Shown here one piece after another: positions 42,298 to 50,782 of a DNA stretch of 64,000 bases. How positions within the stretch are numbered: the first letter of the stretch is position 1; each line of letters starts with the position of its first letter. The position numbers were made by a program, and so were the translations under genes. The notes under the pieces were generated by a model. That model was given only the letters and a program-made list of their open reading frames with translations, did no database searches and was not told the DNA's origin. Origin of the DNA: Propionibacteriaceae bacterium ZF39 (GTDB lineage Bacteria > Actinomycetota > Actinomycetes > Propionibacteriales > Propionibacteriaceae); assembly GCA_039565995.1 (NCBI GenBank), contig CP154795.1:3472001-3536000 (forward strand), read 5' to 3'.

Positions 42298-43352
42298 CCG
42301 CGACCGAATTCGAGGGCCTCAACCGGGTCCCGCTCAGCATCACCCCGCACAACCGCAAGGACTTCACGTCCGACCAGGAGGTGCGCTGGTGCCCCGGCTG
42401 CGGCGACTATGCCGTCCTGGCCGCGTTCCAGGGCTTCATGCCCGAGCTGGGGATCAAGCGCGAGAACAGCGTCATCATCTCCGGCATCGGTTGCTCGTCG
42501 CGGTTCCCCTATTACGTGAACTCCTTCGGCATGCACTCGATCCACGGCCGCGCCCCGGCGATCGCCACGGGCGTCGCCACTGCTCGCGAGGATGTGGGCG
42601 TCTGGGTGATCACCGGTGACGGCGACGCGTTGTCGATCGGCGGCAATCACCTGATCCATGCGCTGCGCCGCAACGTCAACCTGACGATCCTGCTGTTCAA
42701 CAACCGGATCTATGGCCTGACCAAGGGGCAATATTCGCCGACCTCCGAGCAGGGCAAGGTCACCAAGTCGTCCCCGTTCGGCTCGGTCGACCAGCCGTTC
42801 AACCCGCTGTCGGTGGCGCTGGGTGCCGAGGCCTCCTTCGTGGCTCGCACCATCGACTCCGACCGCAAGCACCTCACCGAGGTGCTCAAGGCCGCGGCGA
42901 AGCATCGGGGCGCGAGCTTCGTGGAGATCTATCAGAACTGCCCGATCTTCAACGACGGCGCGTTCGACGCGCTCAAGGGTGCCGACACCGCCGACGCGAT
43001 CATCCCCCTGGTCCACGGCGAGCCGATCCGGTTCGGCGCGGAGAGCCGTTTCGGAGTGGTACGCACCGAGGTCGGCGGCCTGGAGGTCGCCGAGATCGAC
43101 GACAGCAATGCCGACCGGGTGGTCGTCCACGACGCCCACAACGCCGATCCGAGCTATGCGTTCGCGCTCTCGCGCCTGACCAATATCGGCGTGCTGCGCC
43201 AGACCCCGATCGGCGTACTCCGCCAGGTCGACCGGCCCGTCTATGACGACCTCGTCCGCGAACAGATCGAGACCGCCAAGAACAGCCAGGAACCGACCCT
43301 GGACGAACTCCAGGGCCTGATCAACGGGCGCGATACCTGGACCGTCGGCTGA
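42294..43352 (+). CDS. korB: 2-oxoglutarate:ferredoxin oxidoreductase, beta subunit
   Basis: 352 residues. It carries the thiamine diphosphate and one 4Fe-4S cluster: WCPGCGDYAVLAAFQGF (two Cys), SGIGCSSRFPYYVNSFGMHS (Cys), and the ThDP/Mg motif WVITGDGDALSIGGNHLIHA with NNRIYGLTKGQYSPTSEQG. The fourth cluster Cys is in IYQNCPIFNDGAFD. Coupled to korA. It provides a ferredoxin-linked alternative to the 2-oxoglutarate dehydrogenase complex. Confidence 0.94.
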   Translation: MTATEFEGLNRVPLSITPHNRKDFTSDQEVRWCPGCGDYAVLAAFQGFMPELGIKRENSVIISGIGCSSRFPYYVNSFGMHSIHGRAPAIATGVATAREDVGVWVITGDGDALSIGGNHLIHALRRNVNLTILLFNNRIYGLTKGQYSPTSEQGKVTKSSPFGSVDQPFNPLSVALGAEASFVARTIDSDRKHLTEVLKAAAKHRGASFVEIYQNCPIFNDGAFDALKGADTADAIIPLVHGEPIRFGAESRFGVVRTEVGGLEVAEIDDSNADRVVVHDAHNADPSYAFALSRLTNIGVLRQTPIGVLRQVDRPVYDDLVREQIETAKNSQEPTLDELQGLINGRDTWTVG

Positions 43353-43364
43353 CCCTCTGCAGAA

Positions 43365-43416
43365 CAGATCGACCTCGGTGCCGGCGCCCACAGCGCTGGG
43401 CACCGGGGTCGATCTG
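43365..43416 (+). terminator. Large hairpin terminating korAB
   Basis: Arms 43365-43382 and 43399-43416 pair over 18 bp (one G-U in the RNA) with a 16-nt loop, 12 bp after the korB stop. No T-run follows. Confidence 0.65.
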
Positions 43417-43456
43417 ACCTCCGGCACACCTCGAACCGGTCGCGGTCGTTCCGGGC

Positions 43457-43462
43457 TAGGCT
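43457..43462 (+). promoter_or_regulatory. -10 box for a leaderless start (rarD)
   Basis: TAGGCT ends 6 nt before GTG 43469. Identical boxes precede 45472, 50321 and 52235. Confidence 0.45.
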
Positions 43463-43468
43463 CACCGG

Positions 43469-44410
43469 GTGACACCTGACCGTCGCGCCCACAAACTGGG
43501 TGTGTTCGCCGCACTCGGCGCCTATTTCCTCTGGGGCATCGTCCCGATGTTCTGGCCGCTGCTCGACAGGGCCGGGGCGGTCGAGATCCTCGCCCACCGC
43601 ATTGCGTGGTCGACGGTCTTCGGCGCGGTCCTGGTGGCCGTGTTCGCGCGGAAACGCTGGCGGGCCCAGATCACCGGACGCGGCACGATCATGCGCCTCC
43701 TGCTCGCTTCGGTCGTCATCGCCGTCAACTGGGGCGTCTATATCTGGGCGGTCAACAACGGGCGGGTGACGGAGTCGGCGCTCGGCTACTACATCAACCC
43801 CCTGCTCGCGATCCTGGTCGGCGTTTTCGTCTTCTCCGAGAAGCTGTCCCCGGTGCAGTGGGGGGCGATCGGCCTGGCGGCGGTGGCCGTCGTGGTCATC
43901 ACGATCGAATACGGGCAGCCGCCCTGGGTGGCGCTCGTGCTCGCCGTGTCGTTCACGATCTATGGCGTGATCAAGAAGGGCGTGAAAGTCGAACCGATCG
44001 TGTCACTCACGGTCGAGTCCGCCCTGATGTTCCTGCCGGCCGTCGGCTTCATGATCTGGCTGGCCTCCCGCAACCAGTCCACGTTCCTCGAAATCGGCAT
44101 CGGCCACGACCTCCTGCTCGTCGCCTCCGGCATCGTCACAGCCATCCCGCTGCTGCTGTTCGCGTTCGCCGCCCAGCGGATCCCGCTGTCCCTGCTCGGC
44201 CTCACGCAATACCTGGCCCCGACCATGCAGTTCCTGCTCGGCGTCTTCTATTTCAAGGAAGCCATGTCCTCGGGACGGTGGATCGGCTTCGCCCTCGTCT
44301 GGCTGGCACTCATGATCATCTCAACCCAGGCCGTGATCACCGCCCGCCGCAAGCGCCGCGCCGAACGCACCGCTGCCGCGGCTGAGGTCCCCGTCGAAGA
44401 ACCCCGATGA
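43469..44410 (+). CDS. rarD: EamA/RarD-family drug/metabolite exporter
   Basis: 313 residues with ten predicted membrane segments in two EamA repeats. RarD signatures: GVFAALGAYFLWGIVPMFWP, AHRIAWSTVFGAVLVAVF, NWGVYIWAVNNGRVTESALG, YYINPLLAILVGVFVFSEKL. Related proteins confer chloramphenicol tolerance or export aminoacyl compounds; the physiological substrate is unknown. GTG start, likely leaderless. Its stop overlaps the next gene by ATGA. Confidence 0.9.
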   Translation: MTPDRRAHKLGVFAALGAYFLWGIVPMFWPLLDRAGAVEILAHRIAWSTVFGAVLVAVFARKRWRAQITGRGTIMRLLLASVVIAVNWGVYIWAVNNGRVTESALGYYINPLLAILVGVFVFSEKLSPVQWGAIGLAAVAVVVITIEYGQPPWVALVLAVSFTIYGVIKKGVKVEPIVSLTVESALMFLPAVGFMIWLASRNQSTFLEIGIGHDLLLVASGIVTAIPLLLFAFAAQRIPLSLLGLTQYLAPTMQFLLGVFYFKEAMSSGRWIGFALVWLALMIISTQAVITARRKRRAERTAAAAEVPVEEPR

Positions 44411-45426
44411 ACAACGAGCCCGATTTCGAGGAACTGGCGGCCGAATGGGCGCCGGGCACCCATCGCGTACGCCGGTCCCGTGCCGGGCTGTGGATCGCTC
44501 TCGGGATCGGGCTCCTGACCGTCGCCGTGGTCGCTGTCATGGCCGTCGTCTGGCTTTCCCGGCCGAAGGACCCGGGCCCCGGGGAGCGCGCGGTGGCGTA
44601 CCTCAACGCCGTCGCCGCCGCGGACGCCTCCGCCGCTGTCGACCTGGCGGCCGCCAAACCGACCGGGCCGCAGATCTCCGACGAGGCGCTCGCGACATCG
44701 ATGCAGACCCATCCCCTCACCGACATCACGCTCGTCGAGGTCACCTCCATGACCACGACGCAGGCCGATGTGGTGGTCGACTACCGGCGCGGGGGCGTAC
44801 CCGTGCGCGCGACCATCGGGATGGTCCCCGACGGGGAGGGCAACTGGCTGGTCCGCCGCCCCACCGCCACCGTGCGGATCGCGCCGTCACCCCAGATGAT
44901 CTCCCCCACCCTCAACGGGATCCCGCTGGAGTCCGCCACCTATGCCTACACCGTCGAACTGTTCCCCGGCGCCCACACGCTGAGCGCCCAGTCGGGGTGG
45001 CTCGAGTTCCCCGAGCCGATCCTGGTCGACGCCCCCGGAGCGGTGGCCATGGTCGCCCCGGTCGCGCGGGTGACCGAGGCGTACGCCCCGAAGCTCCGCA
45101 GCGTCCTGGACCAGCGGATCAAGACCTGCGTGGCAGCACGCGAGCTGGCCCCGAAGGGCTGCCCCTGGGCACGCAAGGCCGCGGATGGGCAGCCGATCGT
45201 GCGGGGTTCCGCACGTTATGAGCTGCTCAACGCGCCGTTGGCCGACTTCACCGCCCCCGCACCCGGGCCGATCGAGGCGCACGCCCGCGGCGATCTCGAC
45301 CTCCGGCTCCGGCTGACGGCCGCGGCGCGGTCCGGCGGCCAGGTGTCGGAGGACTTCACGGTGAAGGCCCGCTATGCCACCGATCTCCTCACCGAGGACC
45401 TTCAGGTCATCTGGGAGAACGACTGA
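44407..45426 (+). CDS. Membrane-anchored extracytoplasmic protein of unknown function
   Basis: 339 residues. A short cytosolic N-terminus is followed by one membrane segment (about 28-50) and an extracytoplasmic region. The region 58-160 resembles DUF4878/NTF2-like lumazine-binding folds (GERAVAYLNAVAAADASAAV). A pair of cysteines (C239 region TCVAARELAPKGC) may form a disulfide. The rest has no recognised family. Translationally coupled to rarD. Function unknown. Confidence 0.75.
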   Translation: MNNEPDFEELAAEWAPGTHRVRRSRAGLWIALGIGLLTVAVVAVMAVVWLSRPKDPGPGERAVAYLNAVAAADASAAVDLAAAKPTGPQISDEALATSMQTHPLTDITLVEVTSMTTTQADVVVDYRRGGVPVRATIGMVPDGEGNWLVRRPTATVRIAPSPQMISPTLNGIPLESATYAYTVELFPGAHTLSAQSGWLEFPEPILVDAPGAVAMVAPVARVTEAYAPKLRSVLDQRIKTCVAARELAPKGCPWARKAADGQPIVRGSARYELLNAPLADFTAPAPGPIEAHARGDLDLRLRLTAAARSGGQVSEDFTVKARYATDLLTEDLQVIWEND

Positions 45427-45458
45427 GGGGACCGGTACGCCGATTCCCGTGCGCTGGC

Positions 45459-45464
45459 TAGGCT
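45459..45464 (+). promoter_or_regulatory. -10 box for a leaderless start (M13 peptidase)
   Basis: TAGGCT ends 7 nt before GTG 45472. Confidence 0.45.
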
Positions 45465-45471
45465 GAACGGC

Positions 45472-47430
45472 GTGACGAGCACGATCCCTGCCCTGACCCA
45501 TTCCGACTTCGACCCGGCCATCAGCCCGGCGGACGACCTTTTCCGCCACGTGAACGGCACCTGGCTGCGCACGAGCGAGATCGCCCCCGACAAGCCGGGG
45601 GCCGGGGCCTTCATCGAACTCCGCGACGAGGCCGAGGCCGCCGTCCGCGACATCATCACCGGCCTCGATGCAGGCGAACCGGGCTCCGACGCGGCGCGCA
45701 TCGCCGATCTGTATGCCAGCTTCATGGACACCGAGCGCATCGAGGCGCTCGGCCCGACGCCGCTGCAGCCCTGGCTCGATCAGGTCGAGCAGGTCGGCAC
45801 GACGGCGGATCTCTCCCGGCTGTTCGGCACCTGGCTGGCCCTCGGCGTACGCTCCGTCCTCGGCTTCGGAGCCGACGCCGACCCGGGCAATCCGGAGCGC
45901 GCGCTGCTGTTCAGCGGCCAGTCCGGGCTCGGCCTGCCGGACGAGAGCTACTACCGCGAGGAGCAGCACGCGAAGATCCGGGACGAGTACGCCCAGCACG
46001 TCGAGCGCACGTTCGCCCTCATCGGTGCACCCGACCCGGCCGCCGCCGCGGCCCGCGTACTCGAGCTGGAAACCGCTGTCGCCGCCGCGCACTGGGACAA
46101 GGTACGCACGCGGGACCTGCAGCAGATGTACAACCTGACGACCTGGTCCGACTTCGCCGCCGCAGCGCCCGGCATCGACTGGACGGCGTTCCGCGAGGCC
46201 GCCGGCATCCCCGAATCCGCGCTCGCCGAGATCGTCAACGCCCAGCCGTCCTATGTGACCGGGCTGGCCGAAATGGTCACCGACGAGCGGCTCGAGCAGT
46301 GGCGCGACTGGGCCCGCTTCGCCCTGGTGTCGTCGCTGTCGCCCTATCTGCCGGAGGCGTTCGTCGCGGAGCGGTTCCACTTCTATGGGACGGTCCTGAG
46401 CGGTACGCCGACCAATCGTGAGCGCTGGAAGCGCGGTGTGGGGCTGGTCGAAGGGGCGCTGGGCGAGGCCGTCGGCAAGATCTATGTGAACCAGCACTTC
46501 ACCGTCCGGGCCAAGGAGCGCATGGACGTCCTGGTCGCCAACCTGATCGAGGCCTATCGCCAGTCGATCACCGATCTCGAGTGGATGACCGAGGACACCA
46601 AGACCGAAGCGCTGACGAAGCTCTCGCGGTTCCGGCCCAAGATCGGCTTCCCCGAGGAGTGGCGCGACTATTCGACGCTGGCCATCGACCGCACCGACCT
46701 CATCGGCAACGTCGTCGCGGCCAACCGGTTCGAGCTCGACCGCGAGGTCGCCAAGGCGCTGCAGCCCGTGGACCTGAAGGAATGGTTCATGACGCCGCAG
46801 ACGGTGAATGCGTACTATCACCCGCTCCGCAACGAGATCGTCTTCCCGGCCGCGATCCTGCAGCCGCCGTTCTTCAACGACACCGCCGACGATGCGGTGA
46901 ATTACGGCGCGATCGGCGCGGTCATCGGCCACGAGATCGGCCACGGCTTCGACGACCAGGGCTCGACCTGTGACGGCGACGGCCGTCTGCGGAATTGGTG
47001 GACCGATGCCGACCGCGCCGCGTTCACCGACCGGACGAAGGTGCTGATCGATCAGTACGCCGAGCTCTCACCCGAGGGTGCCGACGGCCAGAAGGTCAAC
47101 GGCGAGCTCACCATCGGTGAGAACATCGGCGACCTCGGCGGCCTGTCGATCGCGCTGAAGGCGTGGCAGATCGCGACCGAGGGCCAGGACGTGCCCGAGG
47201 TCGACGGCCTGACCGGTGAGCAGCGGCTGTTCCTGTCGTGGGGTGCGGTGTGGCAGGCGAAGTATCGCCCCGAGATGGTCAAGCAGCGCCTGGCGACCGA
47301 TCCGCACTCGCCGAACGAGTTCCGGTGCAACCAGATCGTGCGCAACATCGACGAGTTCTACAGCGCTTTCGATGTCACGCCCGACAACGCCCTGTGGCTC
47401 GATCCGGAGTTGCGCGTCACGATCTGGTGA
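45472..47430 (+). CDS. M13-family zinc metallopeptidase (PepO/neprilysin-like)
   Basis: 652 residues. The N-terminal M13 helical domain runs to about 400, then the catalytic domain: substrate-binding NAYYHP, zinc motif HEIGH (H487, E488, H491), third ligand Glu550 in TIGENIGDLGGLSIALKAW, and C-terminal NEFRCNQIVRNIDEF. No signal peptide or membrane anchor is seen, so it is a cytosolic oligopeptidase like PepO rather than a membrane neprilysin. GTG start, likely leaderless. Confidence 0.93.
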   Translation: MTSTIPALTHSDFDPAISPADDLFRHVNGTWLRTSEIAPDKPGAGAFIELRDEAEAAVRDIITGLDAGEPGSDAARIADLYASFMDTERIEALGPTPLQPWLDQVEQVGTTADLSRLFGTWLALGVRSVLGFGADADPGNPERALLFSGQSGLGLPDESYYREEQHAKIRDEYAQHVERTFALIGAPDPAAAAARVLELETAVAAAHWDKVRTRDLQQMYNLTTWSDFAAAAPGIDWTAFREAAGIPESALAEIVNAQPSYVTGLAEMVTDERLEQWRDWARFALVSSLSPYLPEAFVAERFHFYGTVLSGTPTNRERWKRGVGLVEGALGEAVGKIYVNQHFTVRAKERMDVLVANLIEAYRQSITDLEWMTEDTKTEALTKLSRFRPKIGFPEEWRDYSTLAIDRTDLIGNVVAANRFELDREVAKALQPVDLKEWFMTPQTVNAYYHPLRNEIVFPAAILQPPFFNDTADDAVNYGAIGAVIGHEIGHGFDDQGSTCDGDGRLRNWWTDADRAAFTDRTKVLIDQYAELSPEGADGQKVNGELTIGENIGDLGGLSIALKAWQIATEGQDVPEVDGLTGEQRLFLSWGAVWQAKYRPEMVKQRLATDPHSPNEFRCNQIVRNIDEFYSAFDVTPDNALWLDPELRVTIW

Positions 47431-47478
47431 CGGCGTCCAGCGGCGCCCGTTGCTGGCAGCAGCCGAAACGTTATTTGA

Positions 47479-48474
47479 GTGTCGATCTCTCGACACGTAG
47501 AAATTGAAACCGTGACGACCGATCAGACCGAAATCCCCGGCGAGGCCAGCGCACCCCCCACTCTGCCCGACAACACGATCCGAGCCGCGGTGCCGCAGGT
47601 GGCGCGAGGGTTCGTGCTCGGCACCGTTGACCTGGTGCCCGGTGTCTCCGGTGGCACGGCCGCGCTCGTGCTCGGCATCTATCGCCAGCTCATCGCCTCG
47701 ATCCACCACACCGCCACGACCGTGACCCGGCTCGTGCGCGGTGACTTCCGTGGCTTCCGTGATGGCGTACGCCGTATCCCGCTGCTGTGGCTCGGCGGTC
47801 TCGGCATCGGTGTCGTCACCGTCATCCTGCTGCTCTCCGGCCCGTTGGAGCGTTCGCTCGAAGCCTTCCCGGTGCCGCTGGCGGGGCTCTTCTCCGGTTT
47901 GATCACCGCGGCGATCATCCTCTGCTGGCGTCAGCTCCAGAACGTGAAGCCGATGACCTGGGTGCTGGTCGCGATCTCGGCTGTCGTGACGTTCTTCGGT
48001 CTCGGCCTGGCGCCCACCAACGACGGGACCGGCCCGGCGCCCGCGCTGTGGGTGTTCTTCCTGTCCGGTGCGATCGCCATCTGCGCGATGATCCTGCCCG
48101 GCATCAGCGGCGCGTTCATCCTGGTCCTGCTGGGGATGTATCCCCACGTCATCGGTGCCGTCGCCGACCGCGAATGGTCGACGATGGCGGTCTTCGCGCT
48201 CGGCTGTGCGGTCGGTCTCGCCCTGTCCGGATCAGCGCTCAACTGGCTGCTGACCCACTACCACGACCTTGTCCTGGCCCTCATGATCGGCCTGATGATC
48301 GGCTCGCTGCGCGTGCTCTGGCCCTGGCCCCACGGGCTGGGCAACCCCGAGATGGCGCTGCCGACCGCCACCACGGCTCTCCTGCCCATCGTGCTCGGCG
48401 TGGGCGGATTCGCCCTGGTCATGTCGGCCGAGGCCATCGCCAAGCGCGTACGCCGGGACGACCAGTTGGCCTGA
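47479..48474 (+). CDS. DUF368 polyprenyl-phosphate transporter (PopT-like)
   Basis: 331 residues with about eight to ten membrane segments. The DUF368 signature GFVLGTVDLVPGVSGGTAAL and its internal repeat ICAMILPGISGAFILVLLGM are intact. Members recycle undecaprenyl phosphate to the inner leaflet for cell-wall synthesis (PopT, shown in Firmicutes and Vibrio). GTG 47479 opens the frame; GTG 47512 is an alternative start because residues 1-11 are not conserved-looking. Confidence 0.88.
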   Translation: MSISRHVEIETVTTDQTEIPGEASAPPTLPDNTIRAAVPQVARGFVLGTVDLVPGVSGGTAALVLGIYRQLIASIHHTATTVTRLVRGDFRGFRDGVRRIPLLWLGGLGIGVVTVILLLSGPLERSLEAFPVPLAGLFSGLITAAIILCWRQLQNVKPMTWVLVAISAVVTFFGLGLAPTNDGTGPAPALWVFFLSGAIAICAMILPGISGAFILVLLGMYPHVIGAVADREWSTMAVFALGCAVGLALSGSALNWLLTHYHDLVLALMIGLMIGSLRVLWPWPHGLGNPEMALPTATTALLPIVLGVGGFALVMSAEAIAKRVRRDDQLA

Positions 48475-48491
48475 TCCGCATCATCGATGCC

Positions 48492-49265
48492 TCAGTCGCG
48501 GCTGAACGAGGTCTGCGGACGGGGCTGGCGTACGCCGTCGATCTCGACGTCCACGAACTCGTCATAGAACGCGATCCGGCCGGCGATCTCCACGCACGCC
48601 GGCACGGGCTCGGCATAGCTCCAGGCGATATCGCGATGCTCGCCGAAGCTCCAATAACCGGTCGTCTCGCCCTTGTAGGGGCACCGCGTCACCGTTGCCG
48701 ACTCTGTCAGCAGGTCGAGATTGACGTCGCGCACGGGGAGATAGGACCGCATCGGCAGGCCCGTCTCGAACAGCAGCACCGGGAACCGGCTCTCGGCGAG
48801 CACCTCCCTGTCGAGCAGGACCCGGACGTGTCGGGAGCTCCGCAGGGCGTCCACGCGCTTGTAGGGATCGCGCGGGTGGACGAAGACCTCGTCCTCCTCC
48901 TCGGTCCAGCGGTCGAGTACGCCCGGCTCCCAGCTCACGACCACCCGCTCCGGCAACGCCGCGAGACGCCAGGCCACCGGCCGCTGCGGCACATCGGCGT
49001 GCGCCCCGGCCAGGGCGAACCACTGCAGGACCGGGGTACGCGGGCCGAAGAACGGGTGGGTGCCAGACGGCGGAGTGGTTTCGCGGAGGGTCCCGGAGGC
49101 GATGGCGTGGGGCGGGAACGCATAGAACGGCACGGGGAAACCGGGAGTCCAGAACAGCAGGGCCTCACGGCTGTCGACGATGGCACGGTCACCCAGCCAG
49201 CCCCGGACCCAACGATTGCTCGTCTCGGTGCGGAGCTCGCCGGTCGGTTCGCTGCGGTGCGGCAT
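48492..49265 (-). CDS. DUF427 domain protein, two domains
   Basis: 257 residues containing two DUF427 beta-tent modules: an N-terminal diverged copy (about 95-165, RVVVSWEPGVLDRWTEEEDE, HVRVLLDREVLAESRFPVLL) and a typical copy with CPYKGETTGYWSF and AWSYAEPVPACVEIAGRIAF. The family is widespread in actinobacteria; biochemical role unknown. A TACGGT box lies 6 nt upstream of the ATG on the minus strand. Convergent with the DUF368 gene, 17 bp apart. Confidence 0.85.
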   Translation of the reverse strand: MPHRSEPTGELRTETSNRWVRGWLGDRAIVDSREALLFWTPGFPVPFYAFPPHAIASGTLRETTPPSGTHPFFGPRTPVLQWFALAGAHADVPQRPVAWRLAALPERVVVSWEPGVLDRWTEEEDEVFVHPRDPYKRVDALRSSRHVRVLLDREVLAESRFPVLLFETGLPMRSYLPVRDVNLDLLTESATVTRCPYKGETTGYWSFGEHRDIAWSYAEPVPACVEIAGRIAFYDEFVDVEIDGVRQPRPQTSFSRD

Positions 49266-49271
49266 GGGTCA

Positions 49272-49277
49272 ACCGTA
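49272..49277 (-). promoter_or_regulatory. -10 box for a leaderless start (DUF427)
   Basis: Minus-strand TACGGT ends 6 nt before ATG 49265. Confidence 0.35.
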
Positions 49278-49327
49278 GGCCGCATTCGGGCAGGGCGCAG
49301 TGGATTCGCGGTGGCAGTAGGGCCGAA

Positions 49328-49423
49328 GATGAGATGTCCCAAAGGTGCAAATGAGATGTCCCTATCCAGACCGTCTGGACCCCGACACGCCATCGTTTTC
49401 GAAAGGGTTCGGGACATCTCATT
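49328..49423. repeat. Small inverted-repeat element (MITE-like or IS remnant)
   Basis: AATGAGATGTCCC (49350-49362) and GGGACATCTCATT (49411-49423) are perfect 13-bp terminal inverted repeats of a 74-bp segment; a third, direct copy GATGAGATGTCCC is at 49328-49340. Inside is a 15-bp hairpin, TCCAGAC C GTCTGGA (49365-49379). No coding sequence. Confidence 0.7.
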
Positions 49424-49463
49424 CGGTCCCGGGGTAGGTGCCCGGGAACCCTCCAAGCCCTTC

Positions 49464-50282
49464 TCAGTCGAGCGAACGGCGTACCGTCAGCATCTGCTCG
49501 ATCGTCCCGACGGGCCCCTGCTCATCATGGACGACCGATGAGGTCAGCCCGTGCCCCTTGGGGCCGATCGTCACATGGGTATCCAGACCCATCCACCCCG
49601 GCACCGGTTCACGATGGAGGTGGATGGTGAGATCGACGTTCGGGAACGCCCACTCGTGGGGAGACACGCGGACCGCAACACCGTTGGCGGTGTCGGCGAG
49701 CCGGAGGAAGTGGGCGGTCGGAGTCGATGGCTCGTCCGCGACAATGTCGGTAGGAGAGCGCAACCAGGTCCGCGACCGTCCCGGTCGACGCTCGACACTG
49801 CGAAATTCCAGTCCGGCGATATAGCCCCCGCCCCACATATCGCTGGCGGGCCAGAGAGGCACGTCCTCGGGAGGCGGCATCGGCACCAGGTCATGCCCCG
49901 CGACCTCGGCCGAGGCGAATTCGGCCAACCGCCACGCCCGGGCGCTGACCCGGGGTCGCCCCTCGATCGTGGCGACAGCCTCGAGGAGTTCGATCGACTT
50001 CCCGGGGCGCAGCGTCCGGACCTCCACGGTCGTCGGCTGTGCCGGGATCATGCCCAGGATGTCGAACGAGATGCGCGAGAGTTGCATGCCGTCGCGGGGG
50101 TCGTGGAGTTCGAGGCAGTGGGCCATGAGACCGGCGACCGGGGCCATGTGTTGCTCATCGGTGCGCCAGGCACCCTGAGCGTGAATGGTCGGGACGAACG
50201 TCGTCGCATCCGATCGCTCGTAATAGGCGAGCGACTCCTCCCCCGCACCGAATCCCGCCGGCAGGCCACGCACCAGTTCCAT
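49464..50282 (-). CDS. Acyl-CoA thioesterase, double hot-dog (TesB-like/thioesterase superfamily)
   Basis: 272 residues in two hot-dog halves: ISFDILGMIPAQPTTVEVRT with LRPGKSIELLEAVATIEGRP, and AFPNVDLTIHLHREPVPGWM with THVTIGPKGHGLTSSVVHDE. It resembles actinobacterial TesB-type thioesterases whose active site is not the canonical Asp-Gln-Thr set in full, so the acyl substrate is uncertain. A TAGTCT box precedes the ATG by 6 nt. Confidence 0.82.
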   Translation of the reverse strand: MELVRGLPAGFGAGEESLAYYERSDATTFVPTIHAQGAWRTDEQHMAPVAGLMAHCLELHDPRDGMQLSRISFDILGMIPAQPTTVEVRTLRPGKSIELLEAVATIEGRPRVSARAWRLAEFASAEVAGHDLVPMPPPEDVPLWPASDMWGGGYIAGLEFRSVERRPGRSRTWLRSPTDIVADEPSTPTAHFLRLADTANGVAVRVSPHEWAFPNVDLTIHLHREPVPGWMGLDTHVTIGPKGHGLTSSVVHDEQGPVGTIEQMLTVRRSLD

Positions 50283-50288
50283 GGGGCC

Positions 50289-50294
50289 AGACTA
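50289..50294 (-). promoter_or_regulatory. -10 box for a leaderless start (thioesterase)
   Basis: Minus-strand TAGTCT ends 6 nt before ATG 50282. It lies only 15 bp from the plus-strand TAGGCT for the divergent acetyltransferase. Confidence 0.4.
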
Positions 50295-50308
50295 GGACGC
50301 TGCCCGCC

Positions 50309-50314
50309 TAGGCT
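50309..50314 (+). promoter_or_regulatory. -10 box for a leaderless start (YpeA-like)
   Basis: TAGGCT ends 6 nt before GTG 50321. Confidence 0.45.
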
Positions 50315-50320
50315 TCCGAT

Positions 50321-50782
50321 GTGGTGATCGAGGAACTGGGTCGTGATGACCGATCGTGCGCCGAGGCTGTTGCCCTGTGGCGCGCCTGTGGTCTCACGCG
50401 CCCGTGGAACGACCCGATGCCCGATCTCGTACGCGCTCTCGAGGGGCCGTCGTCCACCGTTTTGGTCGCCCGTGACCGGGCTGCCGGGGAGGCTCAGGTC
50501 ACCGGCACCGTCATGGTCGGCCACGACGGGCATCGGGGCTGGGTCTACTACCTGGCTGTCGCCCCCGATCGCCGGGGCCACGGCCTGGGCCGCGAACTGA
50601 TGGCAGCGGCGGAGACCTGGCTCGCCGAACGCGGCGTACCCAAAATCCAACTCATGATCCGCGCCGGCAACGCGAGCGTGCGCGCGTTCTATGAAGCCCT
50701 CGGCTATGCCGATCAGGAAGTCATCGTCATGGGCCGTTCCTTCGATCAGTCACTCAACGCAGCCCGCTCTGCCGGAAACTAA
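50321..50782 (+). CDS. GNAT-family acetyltransferase, YpeA-like
   Basis: 153 residues. The N-terminal VIEELGRDDRSCAEAVALWR and CGLTRPWNDP match the YpeA branch; the acetyl-CoA loop is VAPDRRGHGLGRELMAAAET and the C-terminal part is LMIRAGNASVRAFYEALGYA. Substrate unknown. Its TAA overlaps the amidase stop by 2 bp (convergent). Confidence 0.87.
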   Translation: MVIEELGRDDRSCAEAVALWRACGLTRPWNDPMPDLVRALEGPSSTVLVARDRAAGEAQVTGTVMVGHDGHRGWVYYLAVAPDRRGHGLGRELMAAAETWLAERGVPKIQLMIRAGNASVRAFYEALGYADQEVIVMGRSFDQSLNAARSAGN

